From: Pardosa pseudoannulata
Lineage: Eukaryota > Arthropoda > Arachnida > Araneae > Lycosidae
Direction: 5' to 3'
Length of the DNA: 64,000 bases
Assembly: GCA_032207245.1 (NCBI GenBank)
Contig: CM063510.1
Coordinates: forward strand, 51,616,525-51,680,524
A program made the position numbers and the translations under genes. Numbering within the stretch: position 1 is the first letter of the stretch; every line of letters begins with the position of its first letter. The notes beneath the pieces were generated by a model that saw only the letters and a program-made list of their open reading frames with translations, made no database searches and was not told where the DNA came from. Below are positions 1-14,007 of the stretch, piece after piece.

Positions 1-133
1 TTGATTATTTTTTGATTGCCAAATCCACTGCTCTGGTAACTGATTGCTGATATTTTCTTTTTCATTAGTATCGCTTTCATCACTAACTAAATGTTGCACA
101 CGTTTTTTTACAGGACAAACCACAATGCTTCAG
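1..133 (-). pseudogene. Possible transposase-like coding fragment running off the left edge
   Basis: Minus-strand frame open for about 44 codons up to the window edge, reading KKRVQHLVSDESDTNEKE and then LPEQWIWQSKNNQ. A short acidic stretch followed by a Trp-containing segment is reminiscent of the N-terminal region of piggyBac-type transposases, but the fragment is too short to assign. No start codon is evident and a stop lies just upstream of the open stretch. It may be a transposon remnant or an exon of an unknown gene extending left of the window. Confidence 0.25.
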
Positions 134-1830
134 ATGTATACAAATAGGTTTCTGTTTCAGTTTCTAAGGTGTAATCAGGACACTTTCCAGCACCGCTATT
201 AGTATCAATTTTCCTTTTAGCTATTATGTTAAATTTTTAGATTTTTTAAAGAATTTTTTAAGCACCAACAACTAATTATTTATTGCATATAATATAATAC
301 TCTATTGCAATCACGCCTAAGAATAAACGAACAACTCTTATATTGCACCTGTAACAAACAATAACGCAAAAACAAAAACTTTATCGCCTAAAAACAATAA
401 CATTTCTGGCACGAGCTTTTCACTTTGGGCCAGATAGAATCATTACGTGTGGAATACGAGGTTCTCATTTTAGGCACGTCTCCAACGTTGTTTTAAAGCG
501 GAGGGTTAATGCCACAACTCGAGAGGTGACTATCGCTCACCACATTGTTTGGTGCTGAAATTTGATGCGCAGTGATAACTATTTACTTTTAATTTCTTCG
601 AAGTTGGTTCCTAAGTTCTTCCTGTATAATATTACGAAGTTGACGTAATTTCCCTTCCAAATTACGTTAGAATTTCTTATTTGAAATTAGTGTCGAACCT
701 TGAACCGGACTACATTTTCGGTCTTAGTTTAAACTTGACAGCAGTGGCAAAAACACTATAAAAGTTGAAGTATCTGATTCCCATTAGCATGGAACTCAGT
801 AATGAAAAGACTTCGAGTGAAGATGAGTTTGATTTAGAGTTGGTTGACGAGGAAATTACAGCTATACACAGATAACTTGACGATAGAGAGAACTCGAGGA
901 GTAAGGATGATAGTGAGGTGTAAGAAGACGAAAGACGGATGAAAAGGAATTCACTAGAAGCTCTACAAAATATTTTGAGTTGCTAATTAGTGAGAGCGAA
1001 AACGGCCTCGAGTGCAAAGGGATAAAGATGGGCAGATCGTGCCCAGGCAAAAATGAATAAAATTTTATCCTATGCAGCTGACAATATACCTGGCAAATAC
1101 ATTTAATGCAAACACGGTTTCCAAGATGTTACTTATTTAGCACCACACGTGGAGTAGGTGTAGCTTAAGGAACGTTAGGGACTCGAGTAATATTGCACTT
1201 TCTGAGTCGTCGTAATTTAGAAGCGGGGACCTAACAAAAGATCACTCAGATTTCGCCTGCATTTTACTGAGATACCGTTTGAAGTTCGATGAAATTAAGA
1301 AAACTATTTTACGTGTCTCAACCATTATTAATGAACTCGGTGGATCTGTGGCCAGTTTGAGCCTCTATCTCACAACCATACGGCTATGAGACAGATGTCT
1401 TTGCTGACTGGCCTACAATAGCTCACAAAAATGAATAAGAAGTAATGAAATATAACAGTGTAGAGATGTGTTGAAGCGAAATAAACTAATCGTCAACATG
1501 AACCTTTGATCAAAATGTTTTTATTAAAAGACTAATAAATAAGTAAAGAGTAAAAATGTAACGTATAAGACATCAGTGCGTTGATAACACTTGCGGCTTG
1601 CAAGTGACTAACAGGCGAAACGTTGTTTTACTCAAGCCCGATGATTCCAAAGCCGAGAGTGATTTCCCCTCTCGACTGAACTGTGCCGCTCACCTTATAT
1701 ACTGCAACATGCTCGCTCGCGCAGCATCGAGGAAAATTTGCATCCATGTCAATTTGCATCTGAGGGGAACTTCTTCGATGCGGCTATCAGAACGCCACAA
1801 CAGCAATACTTTCATTGAGTAATGCTTTCC
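134..1830. other. Unassigned, locally GC-richer DNA, probably old transposon
   Basis: The stretches 420-720 and 1570-1820 are noticeably less AT-rich than their surroundings. A short acidic open frame starts at 789 (MELSNEKTSSEDEFDLELVD) and stops after about 28 codons. A 7-bp perfect hairpin (CACTTGC/GCAAGTG) lies near 1587-1605. These suggest an eroded mobile element, but I could not define its ends or family. Confidence 0.3.
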
Positions 1831-3769
1831 ATCCTTTTTATTTCCTTATATGAATATCCATATTTATTCATACATATGCCAGTTGATAACAAGCAGAAGG
1901 TTTGCAAAGCTCACTACACTTTAAGATTTTCCCTTAAATTTGTAAAAAAAGGTGTGTTATCCCAAGTATATATGATAATTATTTTATTCTTGATTATATT
2001 ATACATGTATATCTTCTGTTATACAAATCAAAAAGCTGTATTTTTTAGCTATCACAATTGTGAGATTGCATAAACAATCTTCTATTAAACATAGAAGGTT
2101 TACCAAATTAGCTCCCCTCCCGCACACAAGATTGCATCTGTGTCACTTTCTTCTTGTCTAAAAACGGATCTCACTTATTTAGTATGACTCCCAGTTTAAA
2201 TTAATGGTATTTGAAACCATAATTTAATAATTCAATAGTAAATAATATTAAATCTATCATATTTCCCTTATGCCTCTATTAATTTCTGTAAAATATTTTC
2301 TGTATTTGTTTTTTGTTTAGCTCACTATATTGTTTTTCAAATTTTCTCAAAACATTGATTTGTATCACTTTAATAACGTTTTAATACATGTATTAATATC
2401 AATTGCTGTGCCATAAAATTATTCAATCTGAACAAAGTATGAAGAAAATAAAATTGAAAATAAATAACATGAGACATTGCCTTAAATAATAACCTTTATT
2501 TTATCAGCTTGCTTGTTCACAGAAATTCATTTTACTTACTGCAAAAATAACATCCCATCTTTTGCTATTCTCAGCTCTTGATGTAAAGTTTTTAATAAAA
2601 GTTTAGAATACTTTGGCACACTCGAAACAATATTCTTGTAAAAAGTAATCATAAATTACTTTTACCTATCAATAGATGGCAGCACTTCAATAGCTTGAGA
2701 TACAGGTAGAGGTAAAAAAGTAATGTGTAGATGTACAATAGAAATCGACAGTTCTCAATGAAAAAATAGCTGGAGTTTTTAATGATTTCGCTTCCACATC
2801 ATTTCCAAATCAAAAAACAATAGGGGAGGTATTTTAAAATTAGAAAACAACATTTGACGAAACGCACTAAATGCTACAGCCGTTTTATCCATTAATTTTT
2901 TTTTTTTACACTATTCGTAGCATTTAAAACAAATCAACTTAAATAAACATAAAACTAAAAGTATACAGACACATCAACATTATACATCTACATAATTCCC
3001 AATCTTGCTCCGTAATCTAGACCGTATTATAAATTTTAATGAAGTTCTTAGTATATTCACTTCCTAGTTGTAAAATTGAATTACTTTTAAAGTTTTCAGA
3101 ATTACCAAGTAATTTAGTTTTTTGGGCGTCGAACAGAGTGAAATGGATTAAGTTTTATCGGAACCATTTTACTAATTTCTTCTATCGAAATTGATTAATG
3201 ACGTCAAAATACTTTTTTTTTCTCTTTTGCACAATAAAAAAAGTTTATAGAACAAATTATCGAATTAACTAGAACTGGATACTAAAAGTCAAGGAAAAAA
3301 TTAACGTAAAGAACAAAAGGTAAATGTAGACACAAGATATAAAAATGTGCGATTAATGAGGCATTGCATAAAAAAATCCAATGGGATTTGTGATATATTT
3401 TTTTAATATATTGTTCAGTTGAAAAGACTTTGTAAAAAAAAGTTTAGAATTTCGTTTTGAGATATTTTAAATATCAGAAGCAAAAATAGCAAAGATATAT
3501 TTAACTGAAAACTGTCCAGTTACCTAATATTTACCTAGATATTGAATGATTCAAAATTACTGTGTTGGAAGAATTGAGTAACTTTTCTCTTTTAGAACGC
3601 AGTGCATTTTGTATGATAAAAGGCAATGATGAAACATGTCAGTTTTATCGACACCATTTGACTAATTTCTTCATTAGAAATTGATTAATGACGTCACGAT
3701 TCTTATTTTACTCTCTCGCAGCATTAAAGTTTTGTAGCACAACATGGCTGATAAAGTTGATTTAAAAGT
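1831..3769. other. AT-rich intergenic DNA
   Basis: No gene, structured repeat or RNA recognised. A short direct similarity exists between about 3150-3210 and 3640-3700 (tttatcg-acc-attt-actaatttcttc...gattaatgacgtca), indicating a local duplication about 490 bp apart. Confidence 0.5.
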
Positions 3770-5240
3770 AAAGAAAAATGCCAATTTAAAGAAAGAAATG
3801 TCAAAATTATGACACGAGATTCAAAAAAATATTAAAACAAGACAAAATTCAGAAAAACATTAAATGAATTATTAGGACTTTTTTAAATAAAAAAAATTAC
3901 TAAAATATTGTTATACTTTTCAATTTCAATTTAATTCTTCAATTTAAAGAAAGAAATGTTAAAATTATGACACAAGATTAAAAAAAATATTAAAACAAGA
4001 CAAAATTTAGAAAAACATTAAATTAAAATAAGATAATATTAAATAAATTATTAGGACTTTTTTAAATAAAAAAATTACTAAAATATTGTTATACTTTTCA
4101 ATTTCAATTTAATTCTTCAATTTAAAGAAAGAAATGTTAAAATTATGACACAAGATTAAAAAAATATTAAAACAAGACAAAATTTAGAAAAACATTAAAT
4201 TAAAATAAGATAATATTAAATAAATTATTAGGACTTTTTTAAATAAAAAAATTACTAAAATATTGTTATACTTTTCAATTTCAATTTAATTCTTCAATTT
4301 AAAAGAAAGAAATGTTAAATAAATTATGTCACAGACTTTTTTATAAAAAAATATTAAAACAAGACAAAAATCAATTTAAAAAACATTCAATTTAAAAGAA
4401 AGATAATATTAAATAAATTATTAAGACTTTTTTAATAAAAAAATTACTAAAATATTGTTATACTTTTCCATTAAATTAAAAGAAGATAATATTAAATAAG
4501 TTATTAGGACTTTTTATATAAAAAATTACTAAAATATTGTTATACTTTTCAATTTCAATTTAATTCTTCAATTTAAAGAAAGAAATGTTAAAATTATGAC
4601 ACAAGATTAAAAAAAATATTAAAACAGGATAAAATTTAGAAAAACATTAAATTAAAACAAGATAATATTAAATAAATTATTAGGACTTTTTTAAATAAAA
4701 AAATTACTAAAATATTGTTATACTTTTCAATTGAAGAATTAACTTCAATTTAAAGAAAGAAATGTTAAAATTATAACACAAGATTAAAAAAAAAATATTA
4801 AAACAAGACAAAATTTAGAAAAACATTAAATTAAAACAAGATAATATTAAATAAATTATTAGGACTTTTTTAAATACAAAAATTACTAAAATTTATTAAA
4901 CATTAAATTGAAACAAGATAACATTAAATAAATTATTAGGACTTTTTAAAATAAAAAAATTACTAAAATATTGTTATACTTTTCAATTTCAATTTAATTC
5001 TTAAATTTGAAGAAAGAAATGTTAAAATTATGACACAAGATTAAAAAAAAAATACTAAAACAAGATAAAATTTAGAAAAACATTAAATTAAAACAAGATA
5101 ATATTAAATAAATTATTAGGACTTTTTTAAATACAAAAATTACTAAAAATGTTGTTAAACTTTTCAATTTCAATTTAATTCTTCAATTTAAAGAAAGAAA
5201 TATTAAAATTATGACACAAGATTAAAAAAAAACTGTAAAT
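3770..5240. repeat. AT-rich satellite, about 180-bp unit
   Basis: Tandem array built on a roughly 180-bp unit that contains aaattattaggacttttt, then attactaaaatattgttata, then aagaaagaaatgttaaaat. The first motif recurs near 3866, 4048, 4226, 4418, 4501, 4677, 4857, 4934 and 5115. The intervals are therefore mostly 176-192 bp, with two short units of about 80 bp produced by internal deletion. Units are highly similar. No coding potential. Confidence 0.9.
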
Positions 5241-5988
5241 ACCAAAAGCAAACAAAAACAAAACAAAACAAAACAAAAATTCAATTACCAAAAAAAAAAA
5301 AAAATTACTTAAATATAGGATTGTTAAAAGTTACTGTGGAATATACGGTAACATTAAGCATTTTATAAAAAAATAATTATTTTTTTACGCATATCTTAAC
5401 CCTGTAAACCTTTCGGTTATAAGATATTCATTCGTAATTTTGAAAAATATTTTTAGGCACAAAGAAAAAGGATAATATTGACTAAACTTAATCGAATAAT
5501 CAGAATAATTCCAAAATGGATACTTCTTGCACTCATTAAATCGCTTTTTTCCAAAAGAAATAAAACTGATTAAACGTTAATTTCTCTAAAATATCTTGTT
5601 CTGATCAGTTATTTCAAACTGTTATAATGTTTGTCAGTTTGTAATATGTGATTGAAATTAAAAATATAATGGTTTGCTTTGGGATAAGCAAATGAATTTT
5701 TATTATTGAAAATTTTAGTCACTTAAGGGGCAATTTTCTAGTCATGTAGTGTTATATGATTATTTCATTTTCTCTTTGTTCAATATCTGTAATTATTTTG
5801 TTCGTCAACGTCATCAATAACTACGAAATAGAGGCTTCATAAATTATTAAATTTCATGCAGTGGAAAGATAACTTTTACGTTGTTTCATTATCTTTAAAT
5901 CATTATCTTGAGCATCATTATTAAAATCAACGATACCGTCATTAATCAAGGAATTCTTTCTCGGAGTTACAAAACAATTTATTGTTTC
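5241..5988. other. AT-rich intergenic DNA
   Basis: Begins with an AAAAC-type simple repeat (5248-5280) bordering the satellite. Otherwise nothing recognised. Confidence 0.5.
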
Positions 5989-5996
5989 ATCTACAT

Positions 5997-6206
5997 CAGG
6001 CGTCGGTAACTTATGGCACATTTCTTAGGGGCACTCTACAAAACATTACAAAGTTATCAGATAAAGATAAATTGCTGTCTCTATGCAATGCCGCGGAAAT
6101 CGAAATATTTCAAATATTTCCAACTATTTATTATGATCCATTTTCATCTTGAACCATATTGGTAGATTGGTTTGGCACACCATAGCTACAAGGTTACCGA
6201 TCCCTG
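5997..6206. mobile_element. hAT-type MITE, 210 bp
   Basis: Non-autonomous element with terminal inverted repeats: left CAGGCGTCGGTAAC, right GTTACCGATCCCTG. It is flanked by identical 8-bp duplications ATCTACAT at 5989-5996 and 6207-6214. An 8-bp TSD with CAG...CTG termini is the hallmark of the hAT superfamily. There is no open frame, so it must have been mobilised by a transposase elsewhere. Confidence 0.88.
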
Positions 6207-7260
6207 ATCTACATTAGGGTAGTATTATTTTTCAAGAAACCAGTAACGGCTTGATTGGGAATCATGTTGAACAGAGAAATAAAAGGCACAAAATACAAAT
6301 AAAGGTGAAATACATACAAAACTATCAGATGAGAATACCTTCAACTGGTACAAATGTTTCGAGTTAGCCAAAATATTTCTTACTTCACTACTGCTGCGCA
6401 AAGTTGATTAGCACCACTCAATATAAACGCAGCTCACCATTATTATTGATTTTTTCTAAAATATAATTATTCCAGTCTTGCGTTGTACTCTGAACAGCTT
6501 GGTCCTTTCCTCGTTTGGAAATGAAAGAAGCTAAATTAGATCCTCCTTTTTGTACGCGATTCGAACCAAATATCAAGCAAAACAGTTGCGTTAAGAATCG
6601 CTACTCATCTAACAGAAATCCGAGAAAAAACGGCAACTCAAATTGACGGCAAACGTTAAATCATGCAAGCGCATTAAGAGACTCAGTTGCCTTGAGCAAA
6701 GAGAAAGCGACCAAGAGCTGACTTTCTCCCTTCCTTCATTTGCCTTTGTATAGAAATTTTGGGTTATGGAGATGTGAAGCAGGTGTGAGCCGCTGGCTCT
6801 GATTGTGAACAGGTCTAAGAAAACTTCATGGTAGCAATTGCTTGCACTAGGACAAACATTTATCGGTACAAAATCTGGTGATGACTATTTTTGGTAAAGC
6901 ATTTCCTATTATGGTGAAGACGAGTTTAGTATGAGTTATTCACATATGAATACCTTCTGAGAAATTTTTAGAAATTTCTGATGATAAACGCCTTTAACCG
7001 AATGTGATTCTATAGAGGAAAAAATAACTATATGATGGTGATAAAGAAACACAGCATTAATATGTAAGTAAATTATATTATAGAACATCCACTTTAACAA
7101 GAATTATTGGCAAATTCATTTCTTTATAACAATTCATTTTCTTCCATCTTTTTTTGCGTTTATACTTTTGCTATTATTAAGATATGTATATATTGAATTA
7201 TAGAAAAACTATGGAAATTTTAATTCGGTATATGAGGTATAGAGGAATTAGAGTAAAATA

Positions 7261-7326
7261 AAAAACGGCTACAGATTAATATGTAATACTGGTTAACATT
7301 TTACGTGATCTGTAGCTGTTTTTTTT
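7261..7326. repeat. Long hairpin (inverted repeat)
   Basis: The arms aaaaacggctacagat and atctgtagctgtttttt pair across a short AT-rich loop. The stem is about 24 bp with few mismatches. It could be a miniature transposon remnant or a structured transcript; no promoter or family identity is visible. Confidence 0.6.
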
Positions 7327-8301
7327 TGAGCTGCCAGTATTAAGTTGAATTAATTTCTATGCTGTCTGACTTTGTTACGGGGTTTAATTGAGTTTTTTTT
7401 ATCTGCGGTTTTGTACAAAGAGATCTTATATAACTTTAGAACGGATATTTTCTCTTTAATTAAAGGAAATACTTTTTTAATACTAAAGCTTTTTAACAAA
7501 AACTCTTAAAATTAATCTGTGAAAGAAAATGCTTTACCAAATTTAGAATATTTTCAATATGGTCCTTTACAAATAGTACTGAATATTGTTTTTTCCTTAA
7601 AACATTTTTATGATAAAAAAATCTTTATTTTAAATTAGAATAATGTTTTTTTTATCAATTTTTTTATTTAAATATTTTGATTTTAGTGCTGGAATATTAC
7701 GGTATTTGTAAATGTTAATCAGTTTATCTTTAAATCTCAATCGATTGAAATTTGAAACGTACCTATAAGAAAATGTTTTTATTTTCAAAGTGAGACTTTT
7801 AAATACAAACTCACTCCGAATAAACTATATTCGGAAATAAACTTAAACTATATTTACTATATTACTTTAAACTATATTTACTATATTCGGAAATTTAATA
7901 AACTATATTCGGAATTTAATAAACTATATTTGGAACAAATTATATTGGATTTTATTAATCCAATAAAACTAAACTCCGAAAAAAAAAGCTTTACCAAATT
8001 TAGAGCATTTTAAACAAGATTCCTTTCAAGTAGCATTGAATATAAATAGTTTTCATTAGAATACCATTAGAATAAAAAAAAATCTTCAATTTACATAAAA
8101 AGTTCTCTGTATCAAATTTATTTAGAAATTTTAATTTTACAGTTTGAACATAGCTGTACTGGTAACTGTCAATCAATTAATCTTCAATTTTATGGAATTA
8201 AAGAAAGGGTTCGATTTTAAATCTGCATTTCTGCTTTAAATTTGTAGGTTATTCATTTGTTTTTCGATGCTCTCTGCGAGGCCAGCAACTTTATTTAATA
8301 A

Positions 8302-8691
8302 ATGCTGAAGCTTTTTCATGTCTGCGAGGAAAGCTACCGAGCGAATAAACAAGCTTTTCATACATGTGCAAAATTACTATGTATACTGCAAAAAGAGTAC
8401 AACGTTAAACGTACAGTGACTGGTACAACAAAGTGTGTGTGTGCAGTGCATATGAAAAAGTGTTCCAAAAAGGAGGATATAGAATATATATATGTATATA
8501 TTTTGATTGCACTGAGCAAATCATTTTATGCAAAAAACGATCGATTGAGGAAAACACTAATGGAGTACAGCTCTATCGTATCAAATGTTATGATTATCAA
8601 GACTAGAGGCCTTATGTTATGTGGTAGTATTACAATAGTTTTGCTAGGTATATGTACATCACAGCAGTCCATATATTCTCTCTTGAAGTAA
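8302..8691 (+). CDS. Unrecognised 129-codon open frame, doubtful
   Basis: The longest uninterrupted frame outside the recognised genes in the left third. The predicted peptide is Lys/Ser/Cys-rich, with a hydrophobic stretch near residues 105-122 (GLMLCGSITIVLLGICT). No family motif, signal peptide or splice context is apparent. For AT-rich DNA a frame of this length is only mildly unusual, so it may be chance or a decayed transposon piece. Confidence 0.15.
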   Translation: MLKLFHVCEESYRANKQAFHTCAKLLCILQKEYNVKRTVTGTTKCVCAVHMKKCSKKEDIEYIYVYILIALSKSFYAKNDRLRKTLMEYSSIVSNVMIIKTRGLMLCGSITIVLLGICTSQQSIYSLLK

Positions 8692-9243
8692 TCATCACGC
8701 ATTTTATATACACTCTACAAAATTTCAGCTTCGTCATAAAATTTTTTTAGTATTTACCTTAGCTCGTAAAAAATAGTTATCATAAAAAAAGCTGACCATT
8801 TTTTTTTTACTCTTTTAAAAATACACACAACATAAACACTTTTGCATCATAGAAAGATGTATAAATTTTGAGTGTTTTCATTCTTTCCTTTAAAAAATAA
8901 TTTTTTTTGCCAAGTTTACAATAGATCACATACAAACCATTTGTTTTCTTAATTACTTTTTTTGTTTCTTCAGGAGACATTAGTTCATTATAACCATAGA
9001 TATGTGTTAGAGTTTACAGAATCAATTTTTTAGGGAAGATTACATGAATTTGTAAGTCCAGAGTTACAAAAAGCATTCATTTCATTGAAACAATATTTAT
9101 ACATATATTAATTTACTCATTTTGATATTGATGAAAAATAAAGAATATAGATAAAAATAAATATAAAATAAAACTGTAAATGATAGTCTTTTGCAGATTT
9201 TAAGATGCTGCCATTGATGTTTTACTGAATAATTTCTCTCAAA

Positions 9244-9540
9244 AGGCTCCATTCACACTATGGTCCACTACAAGCCATAACCACCATCTGGAGGGGGTAT
9301 GGCTTATAGTGGTCGATGGTGGTAGACGATAAAATAGCCCTGGTTGACGATGGCTTCAGAGGTGGCTTTTCTCCAAAGATCAAAGGCAGACAGATGCGCA
9401 ACTAAAGTGCGCAGTAGACCTCCTGCATGAATCCAAGCGCTTGGCTCATTTAATGGACCAGCGTTTGGATGCAACCCTTGAACCATCATTTACGGTCACC
9501 ATCAGGAAGTGGTGAACAATTGGCCATAATGTGGAGGCTA
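9244..9540 (-). mobile_element. MITE of a roughly 290-bp family, copy 1
   Basis: Non-coding element whose ends are imperfect inverted repeats: left CTCCATTCACACTATGGTCC, right GGCCATAATGTGGAG. The body includes a GTGCGCAACTAAAGTGCGCA-like core. A second copy lies at 25973-26265 in the opposite orientation inside the Ih gene. Superfamily is not certain because no clean target duplication is visible. Confidence 0.75.
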
Positions 9541-10782
9541 CATAACACATTTAAGATATGACTGGGTATCTTAAAAGTCCTTACGTTTGTTACAACGTGC
9601 TGGACATATTTTACAAAGTTTTGATGTCGATTTTTAAAAACTATCATTTAGAGTTTTAAAATGTGACTGAAAATGAAATGTTTCAGAAAATAAATTTATT
9701 TTTATGATCACTTTAGTGATGTGATGACAATAATATATGACAACAAATATAATTAACTTCATCAATAAATATAATAACCTTATTGATGTGAGGAAATAAT
9801 AATGGGAAATTTATGATATCAAAGTAATAAATATTATCAGATTAACTTTTGTAATTAAACCGTAATTACTTTTATAATTAAAAGAAGAATTTATAATGAT
9901 TGTTTATAATTAGATTTTTAATTGGAGTTAATAATTAAAATATTGTCATTCAAATTTAAGCTACTATTCTAAATAATTTAAAATACTAATAAATCTTTGA
10001 GAAAATAAATTTTATTTCAATAGATGAATATTCAAGAATAAGTTAATGCTAAAATTTTATTAATATTTCAAGCAATAAATGTTTCCGACATTCCAAAAAT
10101 CAAAAGAGACGTTTGAGAAAAATTAAGCGAAACAATTAATTTGCAAAAGTAAAAATAAGCTTAACAAATAATTTTTTTAAGAATATTTTGTGTGATTACG
10201 TATCTTTTTAGAGATATTGGAGAGTTAATCAAGTTTATGCATACATTAAAAAATTAATCTTTTGACAAATCAATGTTTTTTAAAACATATTCTTAAATTT
10301 AATTTATTAATTTTCCGTAAAAATTATAAACTGTTCTAGCTAGAAAATATTGGTTTTTATGAATAAAAATAATGATAAAAATTAAGTAAAAGGGAAATAA
10401 TCATTTTATTACTTACAATGTGTCATTTCATTCAAAACTTTAAATTTTTCAAAAGATATATATAGAAGCATTTACATAAAATAATTTTACCTCATTTACT
10501 CTCACAAAAAATATTTAGTGGTTCATATAATTTAACTATATGGACGCAAATTGAATAATTACTTAGTACTAATAATTTTCCACTTTTTAAGCTCTGTAAA
10601 TTATGTGATAGCTCATAGTTCTTAAAAGCTTTTTTACGTAAAGTTTACAAGATAACATCAAGTGTGCCTAAATTTACTTAGTAACACACATCTGTACTTA
10701 GTTATATAAAGAAAGAAACCAGTTTAATTACTTTATCTATGAATATTACTTTTTACATAACTTAAGACTAAAAATATGAGTG
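9541..10782. other. AT-rich intergenic DNA
   Basis: No gene, RNA or structured repeat recognised. Confidence 0.5.
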
Positions 10783-12062
10783 AATTTTCGATATATTTAT
10801 TTTTTAATAACGATCTAAACTGGTAGAAATATATTTACGAAAACATTTTTTAATATTTCTCAGAGATAGAATATTTTGATTTCTTGAAATTTAAAATATC
10901 AAACTACAGACTGAAGTGAAAGAAATCTGTTAGTGGTATTATTTGCAAGGAATACTGTAATTTTCAGAAAAAACGCCGTAGTGTTTATGTATCTAAAATT
11001 TGAAATTTCAGCATTTGCGTATCTTATTTATATATCGTAATTTTATGAATTTACGATACATTTAGTTTTAATAACGATCTAAACTGGTAGAAATATATTT
11101 ACGAAAACTTTTTTTTTAATATTTCTCAGAGATAGAATATTTTGATTTCTTGAAATTTAAAATTTTAAACTACAGACTGAACTAAAGTGAAATCAGTTAG
11201 AGGTATTATTTGCCAATAATACTGTAATTTTCAGAAAAAAACGCCGTGGTGTTTATGTATTTGAAATTTCAGCGTATGCGTATCTTATTTATAAATCGTA
11301 ATATATCGTAATTTAATGAATTTAAGATATATTTATTTTTAATAACGATCTAAACTGGTAGAAATATATTTACGAAATTTTTTTTTAATATTTCTCAGAT
11401 ATAGAATATTTTGATTTCTTGAAATTTAAAATATCAAACTACAGACTGAACTAAAAGAAATCTATTAGTGGTATCATTTGCAAGGAATACTGTAATTTTC
11501 AGAAAAAACGCCGTGGTGTTTATATATTTAAAATTTGAAATTTCAGCGTATGTTACTTATATAACGTAATATATAGTAATTTTATGAATTTACGATATAT
11601 TTACTTTTAATAACGATCTAAACTGGTAGAAATATATTTACGAAAACTTTTTTAATATTTCTCAGAGACAGAATATTTTGATTTCTTGAAATTTAAAATA
11701 TCAAACTACAGACTGAACTAAAATGAAATCTACTTGTGGTATTATTTGCCAATAAGACTGTAATTTTCAGAAAAAATGCCGTGGTGTTTATGTATTTAAA
11801 ATTTGAAATTTCAGCGTATGAGTATTTTATTTATATATCGTAATTTTGTGAATTTATGATATATTTACTTTTAATAATGATCTAAACTGGTAGAAATATA
11901 TTTACGAAAACTTTTTTAATATTTCTCAGAGACAGAGTATTTTGATTTCATGAAATTTAAAATATCAAACTACAGACTGAACTAAAATGGAATCTGTTAG
12001 TGGTTTTATTTGCAAGGAATATTGTATTTTTCAGAAAAAACGCCGTGGTGTAATTTGAAATT
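10783..12062. repeat. Satellite, about 267-bp unit, five copies
   Basis: The motif aacgatctaaactggtag recurs at about 10808, 11073, 11344, 11612 and 11876, giving intervals of 264-271 bp. Each unit also carries atatttctcagaga-agaatatt, caaactacagactgaact and aaaaaacgccgtggtgttta. Units are about 90% alike and non-coding. Confidence 0.92.
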
Positions 12063-14007
12063 TTAGATCTTAATTTAAATCAGATTTTAATAAATCACTT
12101 TAGTTCAGATTTAAGATTTAGATAAATAATACGGTTTAATAATTCTTTTTTATCAAAAGAACATTTTTATTCTTTAATATCTTTTGCAATATTTATAATA
12201 TATACAGTATAACTAAATCATACTTAAGGTATTTGCATAATAATACTGTAATTTAAAAAAAACGCCTTAACTAGTTAGAAAAATTTAATTTTCTTAATCA
12301 TTTCCAACTTAATTCTATGTCTTTTTTTTAGTTTAGAATGCCGTTTATAATTCGTTTCTTTGATTTGAATCTTTTTAAGCTTCCAGAGCTTCATTTTTAG
12401 TGTTTGTCTACGGCTACAGAATTGCTAGGTCTATCCCATCGTATGTTGATTTTTAAAGTGTATAAAATTGAGTACATTCATGGAAGGTAGCATGTTTTCC
12501 TCATTTACTATCATCATTTAATGCCACCATTTACTACCTTTATTTACTTTCATCATTTTATTGATTTATTTTACATATTTAACTGAATGCGGCGTTTATA
12601 GTATGGCCGCATTACTGTGCAATTTAGTTCTTTACGCCCTTTCCCTCGAATATTGACTTTGAGTTGATAAAGCGTTTCTTCCGAAAATTACGGCACGTTC
12701 TAAGCATATAAAATTTAAAATGAAATAAACAGGAGAATTACGAAATAAAAACTAGAATAACAATAAACAAAGATATAGTTATTAAATTAATTACAAATTA
12801 AAATAATGTCACAATTTTGGATGTTTCTTTAGAAAGATTTTCACTTATTTTTAGCAACATAGGAAACTACAGTTGCCACCGAATAGTGAATAAATCTGAT
12901 AAGATACAAAACTATATATTCTCAAAATTTCCCATCTATCCACAGCAATAAGGAACTATTGCGCACAATGCATCGTTCTGAAATTCTATTACAGTTCACT
13001 CTCTATAAAGATACTTTCAGACGCATGTCTGTCAATCAAAAAAACATTCATGAGTTCACATAAATAAGTACGTAATGTAACAACACATCGTGCATAAGTT
13101 AAAATACACACAGAGATAAAATATGTTAAGTAAAATAGTTGTATTGCTAAATACATTCAGTACATAAGTAGTCAAGATCAAAACATTCTCTCAGAAGTTG
13201 AAACGACATAACATAGAATATTTGAGCAAAGAAGAGAAATGATAAGTTTAACATGCTTACTTTTCGATTATTTCGGCATTCATGAAAGTGAAAGTTCATG
13301 CTGTAAAGTTATGTATAACATATTACTATGAACAGTTTCATGCAATAAGTATCGATCTTAAAAATATGACACATTTTGAATTTGACAGTTGCTTCATTTC
13401 TGATTGACAACTGATAAATAAAACAAATGCTTAAAACTGAAAGAAATTTTGTTTCATTGAAATAGAATGTCTTTTATCATTTGATCCGGGTGCTTATAAA
13501 ATAAAACAGTTATAGAATTTTTCCCTTCTTAAAGTTTCAGTTTACACTCACAATAAAAAACTGTTTACAATAACATTATCTATCATCAACAATTTTAGGA
13601 TTAATATCTTCAACAGATGCCTATCCGGTACTCAAAATTTAAGTTATTTCAATAATTTATTTGTTTTAACGATTTCATTCATAGTCAGACGGACAAAAAC
13701 ATATTTACCGCTTCTAAAATTCTAAAAAATGCCTGAATAATAAAGTTTAAAATTACATAAAATTTATAGTTCGTTTCATGAGGTGATTTCTTTAAATAAA
13801 GTTAAAATACGCAATTTTCTTTAAAAAAACTTTAAAATTGCGTATGATTTTGTTCACTTGTATATTGATTAGCCCAAGACGTTTTGAATTGAATGATTTT
13901 TTTTTTTACATTTAAATATGTAATACTTCCGTAATTTAGCATAGAAATCTATACTTTTGAAACTATGAACAAAATTAATCTATAAAATACTACGGAATTG
14001 TTTTTAT
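12063..14007. other. AT-rich intergenic DNA
   Basis: No gene recognised. A perfect 12-bp inverted repeat (atacgcaatttt/aaaattgcgtat) sits at about 13807-13845. Confidence 0.5.

Larger units (their letters stand above)
6215..9243. other. Intergenic DNA with minor repeats
   Basis: No gene recognised. Contents: a 68-bp hairpin (listed separately), a cluster of short imperfect repeats around actatatt-cggaaataaac at 7810-7950, and an open frame of 129 codons at 8302-8691 that I do not recognise. The segment 6480-6830 is slightly GC-richer without identifiable content. Confidence 0.5.

Noticed and set aside
3770..5240. CRISPR array
   Set aside because: Units of about 180 bp with no short repeat and unique spacer structure, in a eukaryotic genome.
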